A stretch of DNA of 64,000 bases from contig JAEYDD010000030.1 of the NCBI GenBank assembly GCA_023404095.1, forward strand, positions 239,801 to 303,800, in the 5' to 3' direction. Both the position numbers and the translations under genes were made by a program. Of the stretch, positions 1-8,494 are shown piece by piece (position 1 is the first letter of the stretch; the number at the start of each line of letters is the position of its first letter). Under the pieces are notes generated by a model. It saw nothing but the letters and a program-made list of their open reading frames with translations, did not search any database and was not told the DNA's origin. Source of the DNA: Pseudomonadota bacterium. Its GTDB lineage: Bacteria; Pseudomonadota; Alphaproteobacteria; Rhizobiales; Rhizobiaceae.

Positions 1-777
1 AAGCTGCTGCGCGCCGTCCAGCAGGGGGAGATCGAGACGGTCGGCGCGCGTTCGCCGCAGAAGGTCAATGTCCGGCTGATCTCGGCGACCAACAAGGATC
101 TGATCACCGAGGTCAAGGAAGGTCGGTTCCGCGAGGACCTCTACTATCGCCTCAACGTCTTCCCGATCACCATCCCGGCGCTGCGCAGGCGCAAGGAAGA
201 CATTCCCGTCCTGGTGCGCTCGTTCGTCGAGCGCTTTGCCGGCGAACAGAAACTGGCGACGCCGCTGTCGGTGTCTTCCGCGGCGATGGCGCTTCTGACC
301 GCCTTCGACTGGCCGGGCAACATCCGCCAGCTCGAAAACGCGATCTTCCGGGCGGTCGTGCTCGCGCAGGGATCGGAACTGCATACCTCCGACTTCCCGC
401 AGATCGCGACACAGGTGCCCGGGCACGCCATCTCGCCGGAGGGGCGGGTTTCCTGGGACGTGAACAGCGCACCGGCGGTGCCGTCGCCATCGTCCGAGAC
501 GGGACTGCCTGCCGTCTATCCCAATTTCCGCAGGCATGAGGCGGGCGAATCAGCCGAGGCCGGCCAGCCCGACAACGCCATTTCCAGCCTCGACCGGGGC
601 GGCCAGGTGCGTCGCCTTGCGGATGTGGAGGAGGAATTGATCCGTTTTGCCCTGAAATTCTATCATGGCCAGATGAGCCAGGTTGCCAGAAAATTGGGCA
701 TCGGGCGCTCGACCCTCTACAGGAAATTGAAGGATTATGGCATCGATCCAGACAATCCGCAGAAGGAAGTCGCCTGA
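1..777 (+). CDS. Sigma-54-dependent Fis-family transcriptional regulator, C-terminal part
   Basis: The reading frame is open from the first base, so the N-terminus (receiver domain if present, Walker A) lies outside the window. The visible 258 residues hold the second half of a bacterial enhancer-binding AAA+ domain: an ISATNKDL sensor-I segment near residue 27, the FREDLYYRLN arginine-finger block near 43, and the WPGNIRQLENAI sensor-II motif near 104. A linker rich in Pro and Ser follows, then a Fis-type helix-turn-helix (about 209-250, ARKLGIGRSTLYRKLKDYGI). Such proteins hydrolyse ATP to open sigma-54 holoenzyme promoters. Which input it senses cannot be told without the N-terminus. Family assignment is secure; the exact orthologue is unknown. 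Confidence 0.93.
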   Translation, partial: KLLRAVQQGEIETVGARSPQKVNVRLISATNKDLITEVKEGRFREDLYYRLNVFPITIPALRRRKEDIPVLVRSFVERFAGEQKLATPLSVSSAAMALLTAFDWPGNIRQLENAIFRAVVLAQGSELHTSDFPQIATQVPGHAISPEGRVSWDVNSAPAVPSPSSETGLPAVYPNFRRHEAGESAEAGQPDNAISSLDRGGQVRRLADVEEELIRFALKFYHGQMSQVARKLGIGRSTLYRKLKDYGIDPDNPQKEVA

Positions 778-956
778 TTTCAGTTGATTTTTCAGGCCTC
801 CCGTGATTTTCCGGTTGCCGTTCACCGCTTGTTAGTGGATCGTTCACTATAAGGGGATTGTATTGGCGACTGTGGCGGATTTGCCATGCTGTTACCGCAA
901 TTGGTCGTCATCTGAACTGATCAGGGACACCTTTTGTCCGTAGGACGGGGATAGAG

Positions 957-2834
957 TTGGCAAATATTATTGGATCGATGACGCTCCGGGGAGCCAGCGC
1001 GCTTGCTTTATGCAAAGCAGCGCTCGAAAAGGCGCCCAAGGTTCTGACCATCGCAGCCATGGCCGTTTCGCTCGTCGTTCCGGCCCTGGTTCCCTCGGCG
1101 ACCATCGCCGCTTCCGGCACACGCTCGCTCAAGCTTTACTACGTCCATACCAACGAGAAGGCCGAGATCGTCTTCAAGCGCAACGGCCGCTACGACCAGA
1201 AGGGCCTTCAGCAGCTCAACCGTTTCCTGCGCGACTGGCGCCGCAACGAGCCGACGAAGATGGACCCGCGTCTGTTCGACCTCGTCTGGGAAGTCTACCA
1301 GAAGAGCGGTTCGCGCGGCTATATCCACGTCGTTTCCGCCTATCGTTCGCCGGCCACCAACTCGATGCTGCGTTCGCGCTCCAAGGGTGTGGCCAAGAAG
1401 AGCCAGCACATGCTCGGCAAGGCGATGGACTTCTATATACCGGACGTGAAGCTGAAGAAGCTTCGCGAGATCGGGATGAAATTCGAGGTGGGCGGCGTCG
1501 GCTATTATCCGACCTCCGGCTCGCCGTTCGTTCACATGGACGTCGGCAGCGTTCGCGCCTGGCCGCGCATGAGCCGCCAGGAACTGGTCTCGCTCTTCCC
1601 CAACGGCAAGACCATGCACCTGCCGTCCGACGGCAAGCCTCTGCCCGGCTTCGAGCAGGCGGTGGCGGACTACAAGCGTCGCATGGGTGCCAATGCCGTG
1701 CAGGTCGCCGGTGGCGGTTCTGCAGATCAGAAGGGCGGGGGGGCAAAGCGCAAGAACTTCTTCGCAGCCCTCTTCGGTGCCGGCGGGGACGAAGACGAAG
1801 AACCCACTGCAATTGCCAGCGCGGAACCGTTGGAAGAGACGAGGCCGACTGCTGCCGCGCCCGCAGTTCCCGCCGAGCGCGAGGCGCTTCCTGGCGTCGG
1901 CGCTCCGCAAACGCAAACCGCCACCACGCCTGATGCCAAGCCGGTCGTGACTGAGACCGAGGTGGCCGAGCTGAACGCGCCGGTGCCGCTGGTGCGCCCG
2001 GCCTTCCGCGAGGCGGACAACGCGCCGGCCGCCTCCGAGTTGGCGCTTGTCTCGCCTTCGACGAACAATGCCGCTGCCGCTCTCAATGCGGCCTTGCCGA
2101 CGACGCCGGTTCCGGCAGTGCCGCAGGGCGACTTCGCCGATCTCGCCGGCTACAAGGTGCCCGTGCCGGAATTGCTCGGCAAGCGTCCGCTGGCGGGCGA
2201 AGCGCAGGAAGGCCTGATGACGGCCTCCGTCGGTGAAAATCCTGGTCTGGTTCCGATTCCCGGCTCGCGCCCGGGTGACGACGCCGCCCTTCTGGCTGTT
2301 GCCGAAGCCGACGTCGGCATCCCCGACCAGAACGGTAAGGCGAAGGTCGCGGCGGTCGCCGAAGCCGAGCGAGAAGATGGACTGTCGGCCGAAGCGGCTA
2401 CCCGCGTGGCGCTTGCTGCACCGAGCGACGACTTTGCCAGCGACGAGCCGGTGCAACTGGCAGCGCTCGTGCCGCGCCCGACCAGCGCTTCGCGTGAGGC
2501 TTTGACCGCCTTCGACGTCGCTCCGAGCGAGATCCCGCTGAAGGGTAGCCGGCCGAAGAAGCAGGATGCGGATGCGGCCGCACGCGGCGCGATCCGGACC
2601 GAGCCGAAGCTGAACCAGAAGATCATTTCGCAGTGGGCCCTGACGCAGGGTCGCGTCGAAACGATGAACAAGCCGGTCAAGGCGCCGCGTTTCGTCAGCC
2701 GTTCGATGCGCGAGGCGCCGACCACGGTCTACAAGGTCGGATTCCAGCCGGAGACGGCCGGTGTCGATCCCGCCCGCTTCAGCGGCAACGCCGTGAACTT
2801 CATGGAAGTGCGGAAGTTCTCCGACACCAACTGA
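957..2834 (+). CDS. DUF882 / YcbK-like M15-fold putative murein peptidase with long C-terminal extension
   Basis: 625 residues. A TTG start at 957 sits 6 nt after a GGACGGGG ribosome-binding site; an ATG at 978 is the alternative. A hydrophobic signal-anchor segment (about residues 30-50) precedes the catalytic-like domain. Residues 110-205 carry the zinc-peptidase pattern of the D-Ala-D-Ala carboxypeptidase fold: S149-x-H151-x6-D158 and H193-x-D195. The last 370 or so residues are low-complexity Ala/Pro/Glu sequence with no recognisable domain. YcbK relatives are thought to act on peptidoglycan in the periplasm. Substrate and activity here are inferred. It is transcribed alone, between the sigma-54 regulator and a Nudix gene. 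Confidence 0.85.
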   Translation: MANIIGSMTLRGASALALCKAALEKAPKVLTIAAMAVSLVVPALVPSATIAASGTRSLKLYYVHTNEKAEIVFKRNGRYDQKGLQQLNRFLRDWRRNEPTKMDPRLFDLVWEVYQKSGSRGYIHVVSAYRSPATNSMLRSRSKGVAKKSQHMLGKAMDFYIPDVKLKKLREIGMKFEVGGVGYYPTSGSPFVHMDVGSVRAWPRMSRQELVSLFPNGKTMHLPSDGKPLPGFEQAVADYKRRMGANAVQVAGGGSADQKGGGAKRKNFFAALFGAGGDEDEEPTAIASAEPLEETRPTAAAPAVPAEREALPGVGAPQTQTATTPDAKPVVTETEVAELNAPVPLVRPAFREADNAPAASELALVSPSTNNAAAALNAALPTTPVPAVPQGDFADLAGYKVPVPELLGKRPLAGEAQEGLMTASVGENPGLVPIPGSRPGDDAALLAVAEADVGIPDQNGKAKVAAVAEAEREDGLSAEAATRVALAAPSDDFASDEPVQLAALVPRPTSASREALTAFDVAPSEIPLKGSRPKKQDADAAARGAIRTEPKLNQKIISQWALTQGRVETMNKPVKAPRFVSRSMREAPTTVYKVGFQPETAGVDPARFSGNAVNFMEVRKFSDTN

Positions 2835-3007
2835 CATTCGATACATAGAAACGACTTGTCGCAGGCACCTATCGGTCGTTTGGGGCCAGCAGGAGGCGTG
2901 GGCGTATCCGCTCCTCCATGAAAGAAGGTAGAGCCACGTTGGCCCACAGGGCGCTTGCCGCTATCGTCGCGCTGTGGCCGGTCCGTTCTGGGAAGGCGGG
3001 ATTGGAA

Positions 3008-3421
3008 ATGTCCAACACTATTCACATAGCTGCAGCACTTCTGCTGCGACCGGACGGGCGGACGCTTCTGGTGCGCAAGCGGGGTGTTCGCGCCTTCATG
3101 CAGCCGGGCGGGAAGATCGATGCCGGCGAGACGCCGCACTCTGCCTTGTTGCGCGAATTGCAGGAAGAGATCGGGTTTGATCCCGAACACGGATTCTGCG
3201 AGGCCCTTGGGGAGTTCACCGCGGATGCGTTGAACGAGCCCGGCCGCCGGGTTCATGCGCATGTCTTCGTTGTGAGGACGCAGCGCACGGACTTCCGGCC
3301 ATCGGGCGAAATCGAGGAGGTGAGATGGATCTCGCCGTTCGACCCCGGGCCGGTGGAGATGGCCTCACTGACCGCAGACCATATTCTGCCATTCTATCGG
3401 GCGTTGTCCGGAGGATCATGA
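3008..3421 (+). CDS. Nudix hydrolase
   Basis: 137 residues from an ATG at 3008 (MSNTIHIAAALL), preceded by GGAAGGCGGG. The frame is open further upstream to 2918, but that extension looks non-conserved. Residues 35-57 match the Nudix box exactly (G-x5-E-x7-REL-x-EE-x-GF), which binds the catalytic Mg2+. Members split nucleoside diphosphates linked to another moiety, and small stand-alone ones like this often clean up oxidised or non-canonical nucleotides. The actual substrate cannot be read from the sequence. It is a single-gene unit converging on gapR. Confidence 0.9.
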   Translation: MSNTIHIAAALLLRPDGRTLLVRKRGVRAFMQPGGKIDAGETPHSALLRELQEEIGFDPEHGFCEALGEFTADALNEPGRRVHAHVFVVRTQRTDFRPSGEIEEVRWISPFDPGPVEMASLTADHILPFYRALSGGS

Positions 3422-3557
3422 GGCCGGATGCGGCATGACTGTCGCCCCGGCCAAAAGGCGCGTCCGAACTGCTATCGAGGTCGATCGGTGGCGCTTCTTT
3501 GTTTCTGTGTATGTTGTTGTCGCAAACAGCAGCACACTTTTGCCACGCAGTTCAGGA

Positions 3558-3600
3558 TGCCGTTCTCCGGGCTGCCGCAAGGGCAGTAAGGAAAACGGCA
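3558..3600. repeat. Imperfect inverted repeat between convergent Nudix gene and gapR
   Basis: TGCCGTT (3558-3564) pairs with AACGGCA (3594-3600). Inside it TCC pairs with GGA and CTGCC (3572-3576) pairs with GGCAG (3582-3586) around a short loop. It lies just past the stop of the minus-strand gapR and about 140 nt past the Nudix stop. No strong T-run follows on either side, so a terminator role is only possible. Confidence 0.35.
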
Positions 3601-3620
3601 ATCTTTCAAATCGGTGGTGC

Positions 3621-3887
3621 CTATTCGGCATCCGGCGGCAGTTCGATCATGCCGAGCGCCTGGAGATAGGTGTCGAGGATCGCTTCCTGCTCCATGCGTT
3701 CGTCCTTATCCTGCTTGCGGATCTGGATGACCTTGCGCAGGATCTTGGTGTCGAATCCGACGCCCTTGGCCTCGCCATAGACGTCCTTGATGTCGTCGGC
3801 GATGGTCTTCTTTTCTTCTTCCAGGCGTTCGATCCGCTCGATGAAAGCACGAAGCTGATCGCGGGCGACGCCGTGAGCATCGGACAT
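3621..3887 (-). CDS. gapR: GapR-family nucleoid-associated protein (DUF2312)
   Basis: 88 residues starting MSDAHGVARDQL. The ATG is chosen because it aligns with the compact DUF2312 family and is preceded by GAGGAGAAGACC; the frame continues upstream without family similarity. It is an all-helical basic/acidic protein with the family blocks QLRAFIERIERLEEEK, DIKDVYGEAKGVGFDTKI and EQEAILDTYLQALG. In Caulobacter this family (GapR) forms a tetrameric clamp on overtwisted DNA ahead of replication and transcription and stimulates topoisomerases. The same role is inferred here. Single gene on the minus strand. Confidence 0.9.
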   Translation of the reverse strand: MSDAHGVARDQLRAFIERIERLEEEKKTIADDIKDVYGEAKGVGFDTKILRKVIQIRKQDKDERMEQEAILDTYLQALGMIELPPDAE

Positions 3888-4080
3888 GGTCTTCTCCTCG
3901 TTTGGGGAAATGTAGGAAATGTGATGCCGTGGTCTGCCGTGAAGTTTGGACGAGATCAAGGCCTATCCGGCGTGAGGCTATGTTTTTCGCCTTCCTGTGC
4001 CCATTGCGCCCGCTGCCCGCGAATGGCCGTGTGACCATTCGGACGATCCCGATGGCGCCGGGATAGCGTGTCGGGCCGGG

Positions 4081-4386
4081 TCACTCGTGCGGGCGGCTGG
4101 TCTCGAAGGCGGCCCTCTGCTCGGCCGACGCCTCCTTCTGGTGCAGATCGCGCCATGTCTCATAAGGCATGCCGTAGACGATCTCGCGCGACTGCTCCTT
4201 GTCGAGCGCGACACCCGCTTCGTTGGCGGCTTCCCGATACCAGTTCGACAGGCAGTTCCGGCAAAAGCCGGCGAGGTTCATCATGTCGATGTTCTGCACG
4301 TCGCTGCGTTCGCGCAGGTGTGAGACCAGCCGCCGGAAGGCTGCGGCCTCAAACGCGGTGCGCTGTTCGTCGGTCAGGTGGTCCAT
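4081..4386 (-). CDS. DUF1244 domain protein
   Basis: 101 residues, a small soluble helical protein. It contains the family pattern FRRLVSHLRERSDVQNIDMMNL followed by a CRNC pair (GFCRNCLSNWY) and YGMPYETWRDLHQ. Function of the family is unknown although it is widespread in Proteobacteria; the CxxC could bind a metal, but this is not shown. It is read in the same direction as the upstream N-formylglutamate amidohydrolase gene (72 nt gap) and could be co-transcribed with it. Confidence 0.88.
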   Translation of the reverse strand: MDHLTDEQRTAFEAAAFRRLVSHLRERSDVQNIDMMNLAGFCRNCLSNWYREAANEAGVALDKEQSREIVYGMPYETWRDLHQKEASAEQRAAFETSRPHE

Positions 4387-4458
4387 CTTCGTTTCTCCGT
4401 CGAGGGCGGGGGGGCGAGGGCGGGGGTGTCCCGACTGCCCGATTGTCCGTGCCGTCGC

Positions 4459-5259
4459 TCAGTAAGGCCCGGTGCGCGAGGCGAATGTCTGATAGGTGTG
4501 AAGGCCATCGATGGCGTTCAAGTCTCTGAGGATCGGGGCAAGCCTGTCTGCCCAATGCTCGATGCCGCTGGCGTTGCCGATCTCGTCCTGCCGCACCTCG
4601 ATGAGTGCGTGCGGGATACCGGCCGTCATGCAGTGGCGGAACATCGTGTCGCCGCGCAGCGCCCCGTCATAGGGCTCGTTGCTGGCGGTTGTGACGCCGG
4701 GCAGGGCGCCCAGCGCCGAAAGCAGTGGATGGACGGCGCGGTGGTCGCTGTCCCAGAGCACGGTGATGTGCCAGGGACGCGGCACGCCCTTCCAGTATGG
4801 CGTAAAGGAATGAAGCGAAATGACCAGCGGCGCACGGCCGCCTGTCTCGGCGATCCTGCCGATGGTTTCTGAGACGGCGTCGTGATAGGGGCGATGGTAG
4901 GTGAGCAGCCGATGCTGCCACTCCTCGGCGCTGATCGGGTGATTGCCGGGGACGATCGCTCCGTCGGAAATGCGCATGACCAGCGTCGGGTCGTCCTCGC
5001 CCCTGTTGGGGTCGATCAGCAGGCGGGAGAAACGGCTCATGACGGCGGGTACGCCGAGACGTGCCGCCAAGGCCCGCGTCAATCCCTCGATGCCGATGTC
5101 GTAGGCGATATGTCGCTCGAAGGCGCTCTCGGGCAGGCCGAGGCGGTCATATCTGGCGGGAACGCGGTTGGTGGCGTGATCGGCCAGCAGCACGAGCCCG
5201 ATGCTCGCATCGCCGTCGATGATCTCGAAGGGGCTGTCGTCGATGACGTCGGTTTGCAT
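4459..5259 (-). CDS. N-formylglutamate amidohydrolase family protein
   Basis: 266 residues from an ATG at 5259 (MQTDVIDDSPFEIIDG), with AAGAG just upstream. The family blocks are visible: LLADHATNRVP near the N-terminus, DIGIEGLTRALAARLG, SRLLIDPNRGEDDPTLV, ISLHSFTPYWKG, and NEPYDGALRGDTMFRH. Members hydrolyse N-formyl-L-glutamate to formate and glutamate, the last step of one histidine-degradation route. This short rhizobial group is not in a hut cluster here, so the natural substrate could differ. It runs toward DUF1244 and is divergent from DUF1036-pyk. Confidence 0.85.
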   Translation of the reverse strand: MQTDVIDDSPFEIIDGDASIGLVLLADHATNRVPARYDRLGLPESAFERHIAYDIGIEGLTRALAARLGVPAVMSRFSRLLIDPNRGEDDPTLVMRISDGAIVPGNHPISAEEWQHRLLTYHRPYHDAVSETIGRIAETGGRAPLVISLHSFTPYWKGVPRPWHITVLWDSDHRAVHPLLSALGALPGVTTASNEPYDGALRGDTMFRHCMTAGIPHALIEVRQDEIGNASGIEHWADRLAPILRDLNAIDGLHTYQTFASRTGPY

Positions 5260-5442
5260 GCCAACTCTTGCTGCTCGATCTGCCGCTAGATCGCACGACG
5301 CGGCGGCGACCGCAAGCCGCCATCGTGTCTTCGCTTTCTCGGTGTATCCGCGCGGCAGTTCGTCCTGTAATCGATTAGAGTTGCGTTGACATTCGACGTC
5401 TGCCGTCGCAAGAAAGCGCGTGACCAAATCAACGGAGTTCCA

Positions 5443-5928
5443 TTGGAAACCGTGTCAATTCCTTCACGCTCCCGCCCGTTCCGTCCGGCGTCCGGCCTTT
5501 CCTTCCTGGGATTGTGCGCCGCCGCTGCCTTTTTCACCCTGACGTCCCCAGGCTCGGCCCGCGCCGATTTCCGTGTCTGCAACGGCACGCAGAACCTGGT
5601 CGGCGTTGCCATCGGCTACCGCGCCACCGAGGGGTGGATGACGGAAGGCTGGTGGCAGATCCCGGCGACCACCTGCGCCACGCTGATCGAAGGCGAGCTG
5701 CAGTCGCGCTACTACTACCTGTACGCGGAAGACGCCGCGCGCGGCGGCCGATGGACCGGCGACGTCAACATGTGCGTGGCGGAAAACGAGTTCAAGATCG
5801 AAGGTGTGCAGGACTGCTTCGCCCGCGGGTTCCAGCGCATGGGTTTCAAGGAATATGACACCGGCCGTCAGGGCAGCTGGATGGTCCAGCTGTCCGATAC
5901 TCCCGGTACGCAGGAAAGCCAGAACTGA
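5443..5928 (+). CDS. DUF1036 exported protein
   Basis: 161 residues. A TTG start at 5443 is favoured because GGAG lies 6 nt before it; the frame extends to 5386 without a ribosome-binding site. The N-terminus is a typical signal peptide (hydrophobic stretch LGLCAAAAFFTLTSPG, likely cleavage after ARA). The mature part has four cysteines (in FRVCNGT, TTCATL, NMCVAE, QDCFAR) that could form disulfides in the periplasm, and several aromatic residues. Function of DUF1036 is unknown. Its stop codon overlaps the pyk ATG (TGATG), so the two are translationally coupled. Confidence 0.85.
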   Translation: METVSIPSRSRPFRPASGLSFLGLCAAAAFFTLTSPGSARADFRVCNGTQNLVGVAIGYRATEGWMTEGWWQIPATTCATLIEGELQSRYYYLYAEDAARGGRWTGDVNMCVAENEFKIEGVQDCFARGFQRMGFKEYDTGRQGSWMVQLSDTPGTQESQN

Positions 5929-7367
5929 TGAAGCGGAACAGAAGAGTAAAGATCCTTGCAACCCTCGGCCCGGCTTCCGCCGAGGAAGAGATGATCCAGA
6001 AGTTGCACGAGGCGGGGGCCGATCTCTTCCGTATCAACATGAGCCATGCCAGCCATGACGTGATGCGCACGCTGATCAGCAGGATCCGTTCGGTGGAGGC
6101 GCGCTGTGGCCGGCCGATCGGCATTCTCGCCGACCTGCAGGGACCGAAGCTCCGCGTCGGAAAGTTCAAGGACGGCAAGGCCGACCTTTCTCCGGGCCAG
6201 ACTTTCACGCTCGACAACAATGACGAGCCGGGCGACGCCACGCGCGTGTTCCTGCCGCATCCCGAAATCCTCGAAGCCGTCAAGCCCGGCCACCGCCTGC
6301 TGATCGACGACGGCAAGCTGCACCTGCTTGCGGAGAAGTGCGACGGCAAGAAGATCGTCTGCAAGGTCGTCGCCGGAACGAAGATTTCCGACCGCAAGGG
6401 CGTCAGCCTGCCCGATACGCTTCTGGGCGTCGGCGCGCTGACCGAGAAAGACCGTGCCGACCTCGACGCCGTGCTGGCCACCGGCAGCGTCGACTGGGTC
6501 GCCCTTTCCTTCATCCAGCGTCCGGAAGACCTGGCGGAAGTCCGCAAGGTCGCGCGCGGCCGCGTCGGCCTGATGTCGAAGATCGAGAAGCCTCAGGCGA
6601 TCGAGCGCATCGACGAGATCATCGAGCTTTCCGACGCGCTGATGGTCGCCCGCGGCGACTTGGGCGTCGAGATGCCGCTCGAGACGGTGCCCGGGCTGCA
6701 GAAGCAACTGATCCGCGCCTGCCGTCGCGCCGGCAAGCCGGTGGTCGTTGCGACGCAGATGCTGGAATCGATGATCACGGCGCCGGTTCCGACGCGCGCC
6801 GAAGTGTCCGACGTCGCGACCGCCGTCTTCGAAGGCGCCGATGCGATCATGCTCTCGGCCGAGTCGGCGTCCGGCGACTATCCCGTCGAGGCCGTCGCCA
6901 CCATGGGGAAGATCGCGAGCCAGGTCGAGCGCGATCCGAACTATCCGGGCATCATCAATGCGCAGCGCACGCCGCCGGAAGCGACCGGCGCCGATGCCAT
7001 CTCGCTGGCGGCGCGGCAGATCGCCGAAACGCTGAACCTGTCGGCGATCGTCTGCTACACCTCCTCCGGCACCACAGGCCTGCGCGCTGCGCGCGAGCGG
7101 CCGTCCGTGCCGGTCCTGGCGCTCTCGCCGATCATCGAGACGGCGCGCCGCCTGTCGGTCGTCTGGGGCCTGCACTGCGTCGTCACCGGTGACGCGGAAG
7201 ATCTCGACGATATGGTCAATCGCGCCTGCCGTATCACCGTCAGCGAAGGCTTCGGCAAACCGGGTGACCGGGTCATCATTTCGGCCGGCGTGCCGCTTGG
7301 CACGCCCGGTGCGACCAACATGCTGCGCATCGCCTACATCGGTTCGGACGGCGCCAGCGGCATTTGA
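5928..7367 (+). CDS. pyk: Pyruvate kinase
   Basis: 479 residues. It converts phosphoenolpyruvate and ADP to pyruvate and ATP at the end of lower glycolysis. The N-terminal KILATLGPAS block, the MSKIEKPQAIERIDEII substrate/metal segment (about 212-229) and ARGDLGVEMPLE plus VVVATQMLESM (about 241-283) are all intact, followed by the C-terminal alpha/beta domain with CYTSSGTTG. Length is that of a full enzyme. It starts inside the stop codon of DUF1036 and is followed by a strong terminator. Confidence 0.97.
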   Translation: MKRNRRVKILATLGPASAEEEMIQKLHEAGADLFRINMSHASHDVMRTLISRIRSVEARCGRPIGILADLQGPKLRVGKFKDGKADLSPGQTFTLDNNDEPGDATRVFLPHPEILEAVKPGHRLLIDDGKLHLLAEKCDGKKIVCKVVAGTKISDRKGVSLPDTLLGVGALTEKDRADLDAVLATGSVDWVALSFIQRPEDLAEVRKVARGRVGLMSKIEKPQAIERIDEIIELSDALMVARGDLGVEMPLETVPGLQKQLIRACRRAGKPVVVATQMLESMITAPVPTRAEVSDVATAVFEGADAIMLSAESASGDYPVEAVATMGKIASQVERDPNYPGIINAQRTPPEATGADAISLAARQIAETLNLSAIVCYTSSGTTGLRAARERPSVPVLALSPIIETARRLSVVWGLHCVVTGDAEDLDDMVNRACRITVSEGFGKPGDRVIISAGVPLGTPGATNMLRIAYIGSDGASGI

Positions 7368-7401
7368 GCGTGCGCGTCAGCGACGGTTCCGGCGATTTCG
7401 C

Positions 7402-7428
7402 AAGGCGGGCTTCGGCCCGCCTTCTTGC
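7402..7428 (+). terminator. Rho-independent terminator after pyk
   Basis: A perfect 9-bp stem AAGGCGGGC / GCCCGCCTT closes on a TTCG tetraloop (7411-7414) and is followed by CTTGCGTTCT. It lies 34 nt after the pyk stop. Confidence 0.8.
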
Positions 7429-7505
7429 GTTCTGGGAGGTGCCGTCGTCGCACGACGCTGCCTGCGATCAATGGGGATGACGACGAGGCGCGGCCGTGCG
7501 ATGGA

Positions 7506-8117
7506 TCAGGTGCGGCTGCCCGCGAGCTTGTCGGCGATATCGCCGAGCGCCTTCTGGGCACGCCGCTCTGCCGGGTAGATGTCCAGGAAGCGCTGCCATG
7601 CTTCCATGGCGAGTTCGTCACGCCCGTAGTTGCTGAGTATCGTCGCCATGCCGGCGATGGCGCCGAAGTGCCGCGGTTCAAGCGCAAGCACGCGATTGAT
7701 GTCAGACATCGACTTCTTGAAATTGCCGAGCTTGAAGTTCAGCGTCGCCCGCTGGTTCCATCCCTCGACATATTGCGGATCGAGCTGGATGACCTCGTCG
7801 AGATAGTCGAACGCGACCATATCCTTGTTGTCGGCCACTGCCTTGTCGGCCTGCAGCATGAGGAGATTGACGGTGGGACTGCCCGAATCGCGCCATTGCA
7901 GGCGAATCGTCTCGGAGATCACCTTTGCCTTGTCGGCATCGCCTTCATGCTTCAGCTGAGTGAAAAGCGTGTTCAGGCGCTCGGAGGGACTGGTATCCTG
8001 GGCCGGGTTGCCGACTGCATTCTCCGTCACAGGCGGGGAATTGGCGCCTTGCGCAAGTGCGGGGCCGGGCAGGGCAACAAGGGCAATGAGGGCGGCATAA
8101 ACAAAATTCGAGCGCAT
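7506..8117 (-). CDS. Exported tetratricopeptide-repeat protein
   Basis: 203 residues with a signal peptide (MRSNFVYAALIALVALPGPALAQ, cleavage after ALA or AQ). Residues 45-195 look like four or so degenerate TPR helices, including DYLDEVIQLDPQYVEGWNQRATL and MSDINRVLALEPRHFGAIAGMATIL. Such periplasmic TPR proteins act as protein-binding scaffolds; the partner is unknown. Convergent with pyk; rpmJ lies upstream on the same strand but has its own promoter and is probably read into this gene only weakly. Confidence 0.85.
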   Translation of the reverse strand: MRSNFVYAALIALVALPGPALAQGANSPPVTENAVGNPAQDTSPSERLNTLFTQLKHEGDADKAKVISETIRLQWRDSGSPTVNLLMLQADKAVADNKDMVAFDYLDEVIQLDPQYVEGWNQRATLNFKLGNFKKSMSDINRVLALEPRHFGAIAGMATILSNYGRDELAMEAWQRFLDIYPAERRAQKALGDIADKLAGSRT

Positions 8118-8184
8118 GCGGATATGCTACTCCGCATGCGCTCGAATGCAAACCGTTAACTTTCGCAGTACGAAAGCGATGCGC

Positions 8185-8310
8185 TCAGCCCTGGCGGGCT
8201 TTGAAGCGCGGGTTCTGCTTGTTGATGATGTAGACGCGGCCCTTGCGGCGAACCAGACGGTTTTCGCGGTGGCGGGTCTTGAGAGACTTGAGCGAATTCT
8301 TGATCTTCAT
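8185..8310 (-). CDS. rpmJ: 50S ribosomal protein bL36
   Basis: 41 residues: a very basic protein beginning MKIKNSLKSLKTRHREN and ending NPRFKARQG. This is the longer, cysteine-free type of bL36 that lacks the zinc-binding CCHC residues of the canonical protein. It sits in the large ribosomal subunit near the peptidyl-transferase side. The start ATG at 8310 follows GATCAGAAAC; a TTGACA-N16-TAGTTC promoter lies about 26 nt upstream of the start. Alphaproteobacteria normally carry only this zinc-free form. Confidence 0.96.
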   Translation of the reverse strand: MKIKNSLKSLKTRHRENRLVRRKGRVYIINKQNPRFKARQG

Positions 8311-8335
8311 GTTTCTGATCCGCGATGCTGGGGAG

Positions 8336-8363
8336 GAACTAATCCGCCCTAAAATCTTGTCAA
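8336..8363 (-). promoter_or_regulatory. Promoter of rpmJ
   Basis: On the minus strand TTGACA (8363-8358), a 16-nt spacer and TAGTTC (8341-8336). The -35 touches the T-run of the purK terminator, so purK transcription ends exactly where rpmJ transcription begins. Confidence 0.6.
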
Positions 8364-8389
8364 TTAAAAACGCGCCGTTTCGGGCGCGC
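8364..8389 (-). terminator. Rho-independent terminator after purEK
   Basis: Minus-strand stem CGCGCC / GGCGCG (8388-8383 with 8376-8371) around a CGAAAC loop, followed by TTTTTAATTG. Located 106 nt past the purK stop. Confidence 0.75.
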
Positions 8390-8494
8390 TCTCAGGTTGG
8401 CGTTCGTGTATCCGTTCATCCGGTTGCTGTCAACCGTTTGGCTGAGTTTTGCGGTGCGCGAAGCGTGATTTCCACCGCACCGCGCACGCACCGG

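Noticed and set aside
1008..2846. 612-codon minus-strand open frame across the DUF882 gene
   Set aside because: Antisense of a gene with recognisable domains; translated protein is low-complexity Arg-rich sequence.
3422..3620. Short plus-strand frame reading into the gapR antisense
   Set aside because: It has no family features and overlaps gapR, whose protein family is clear.
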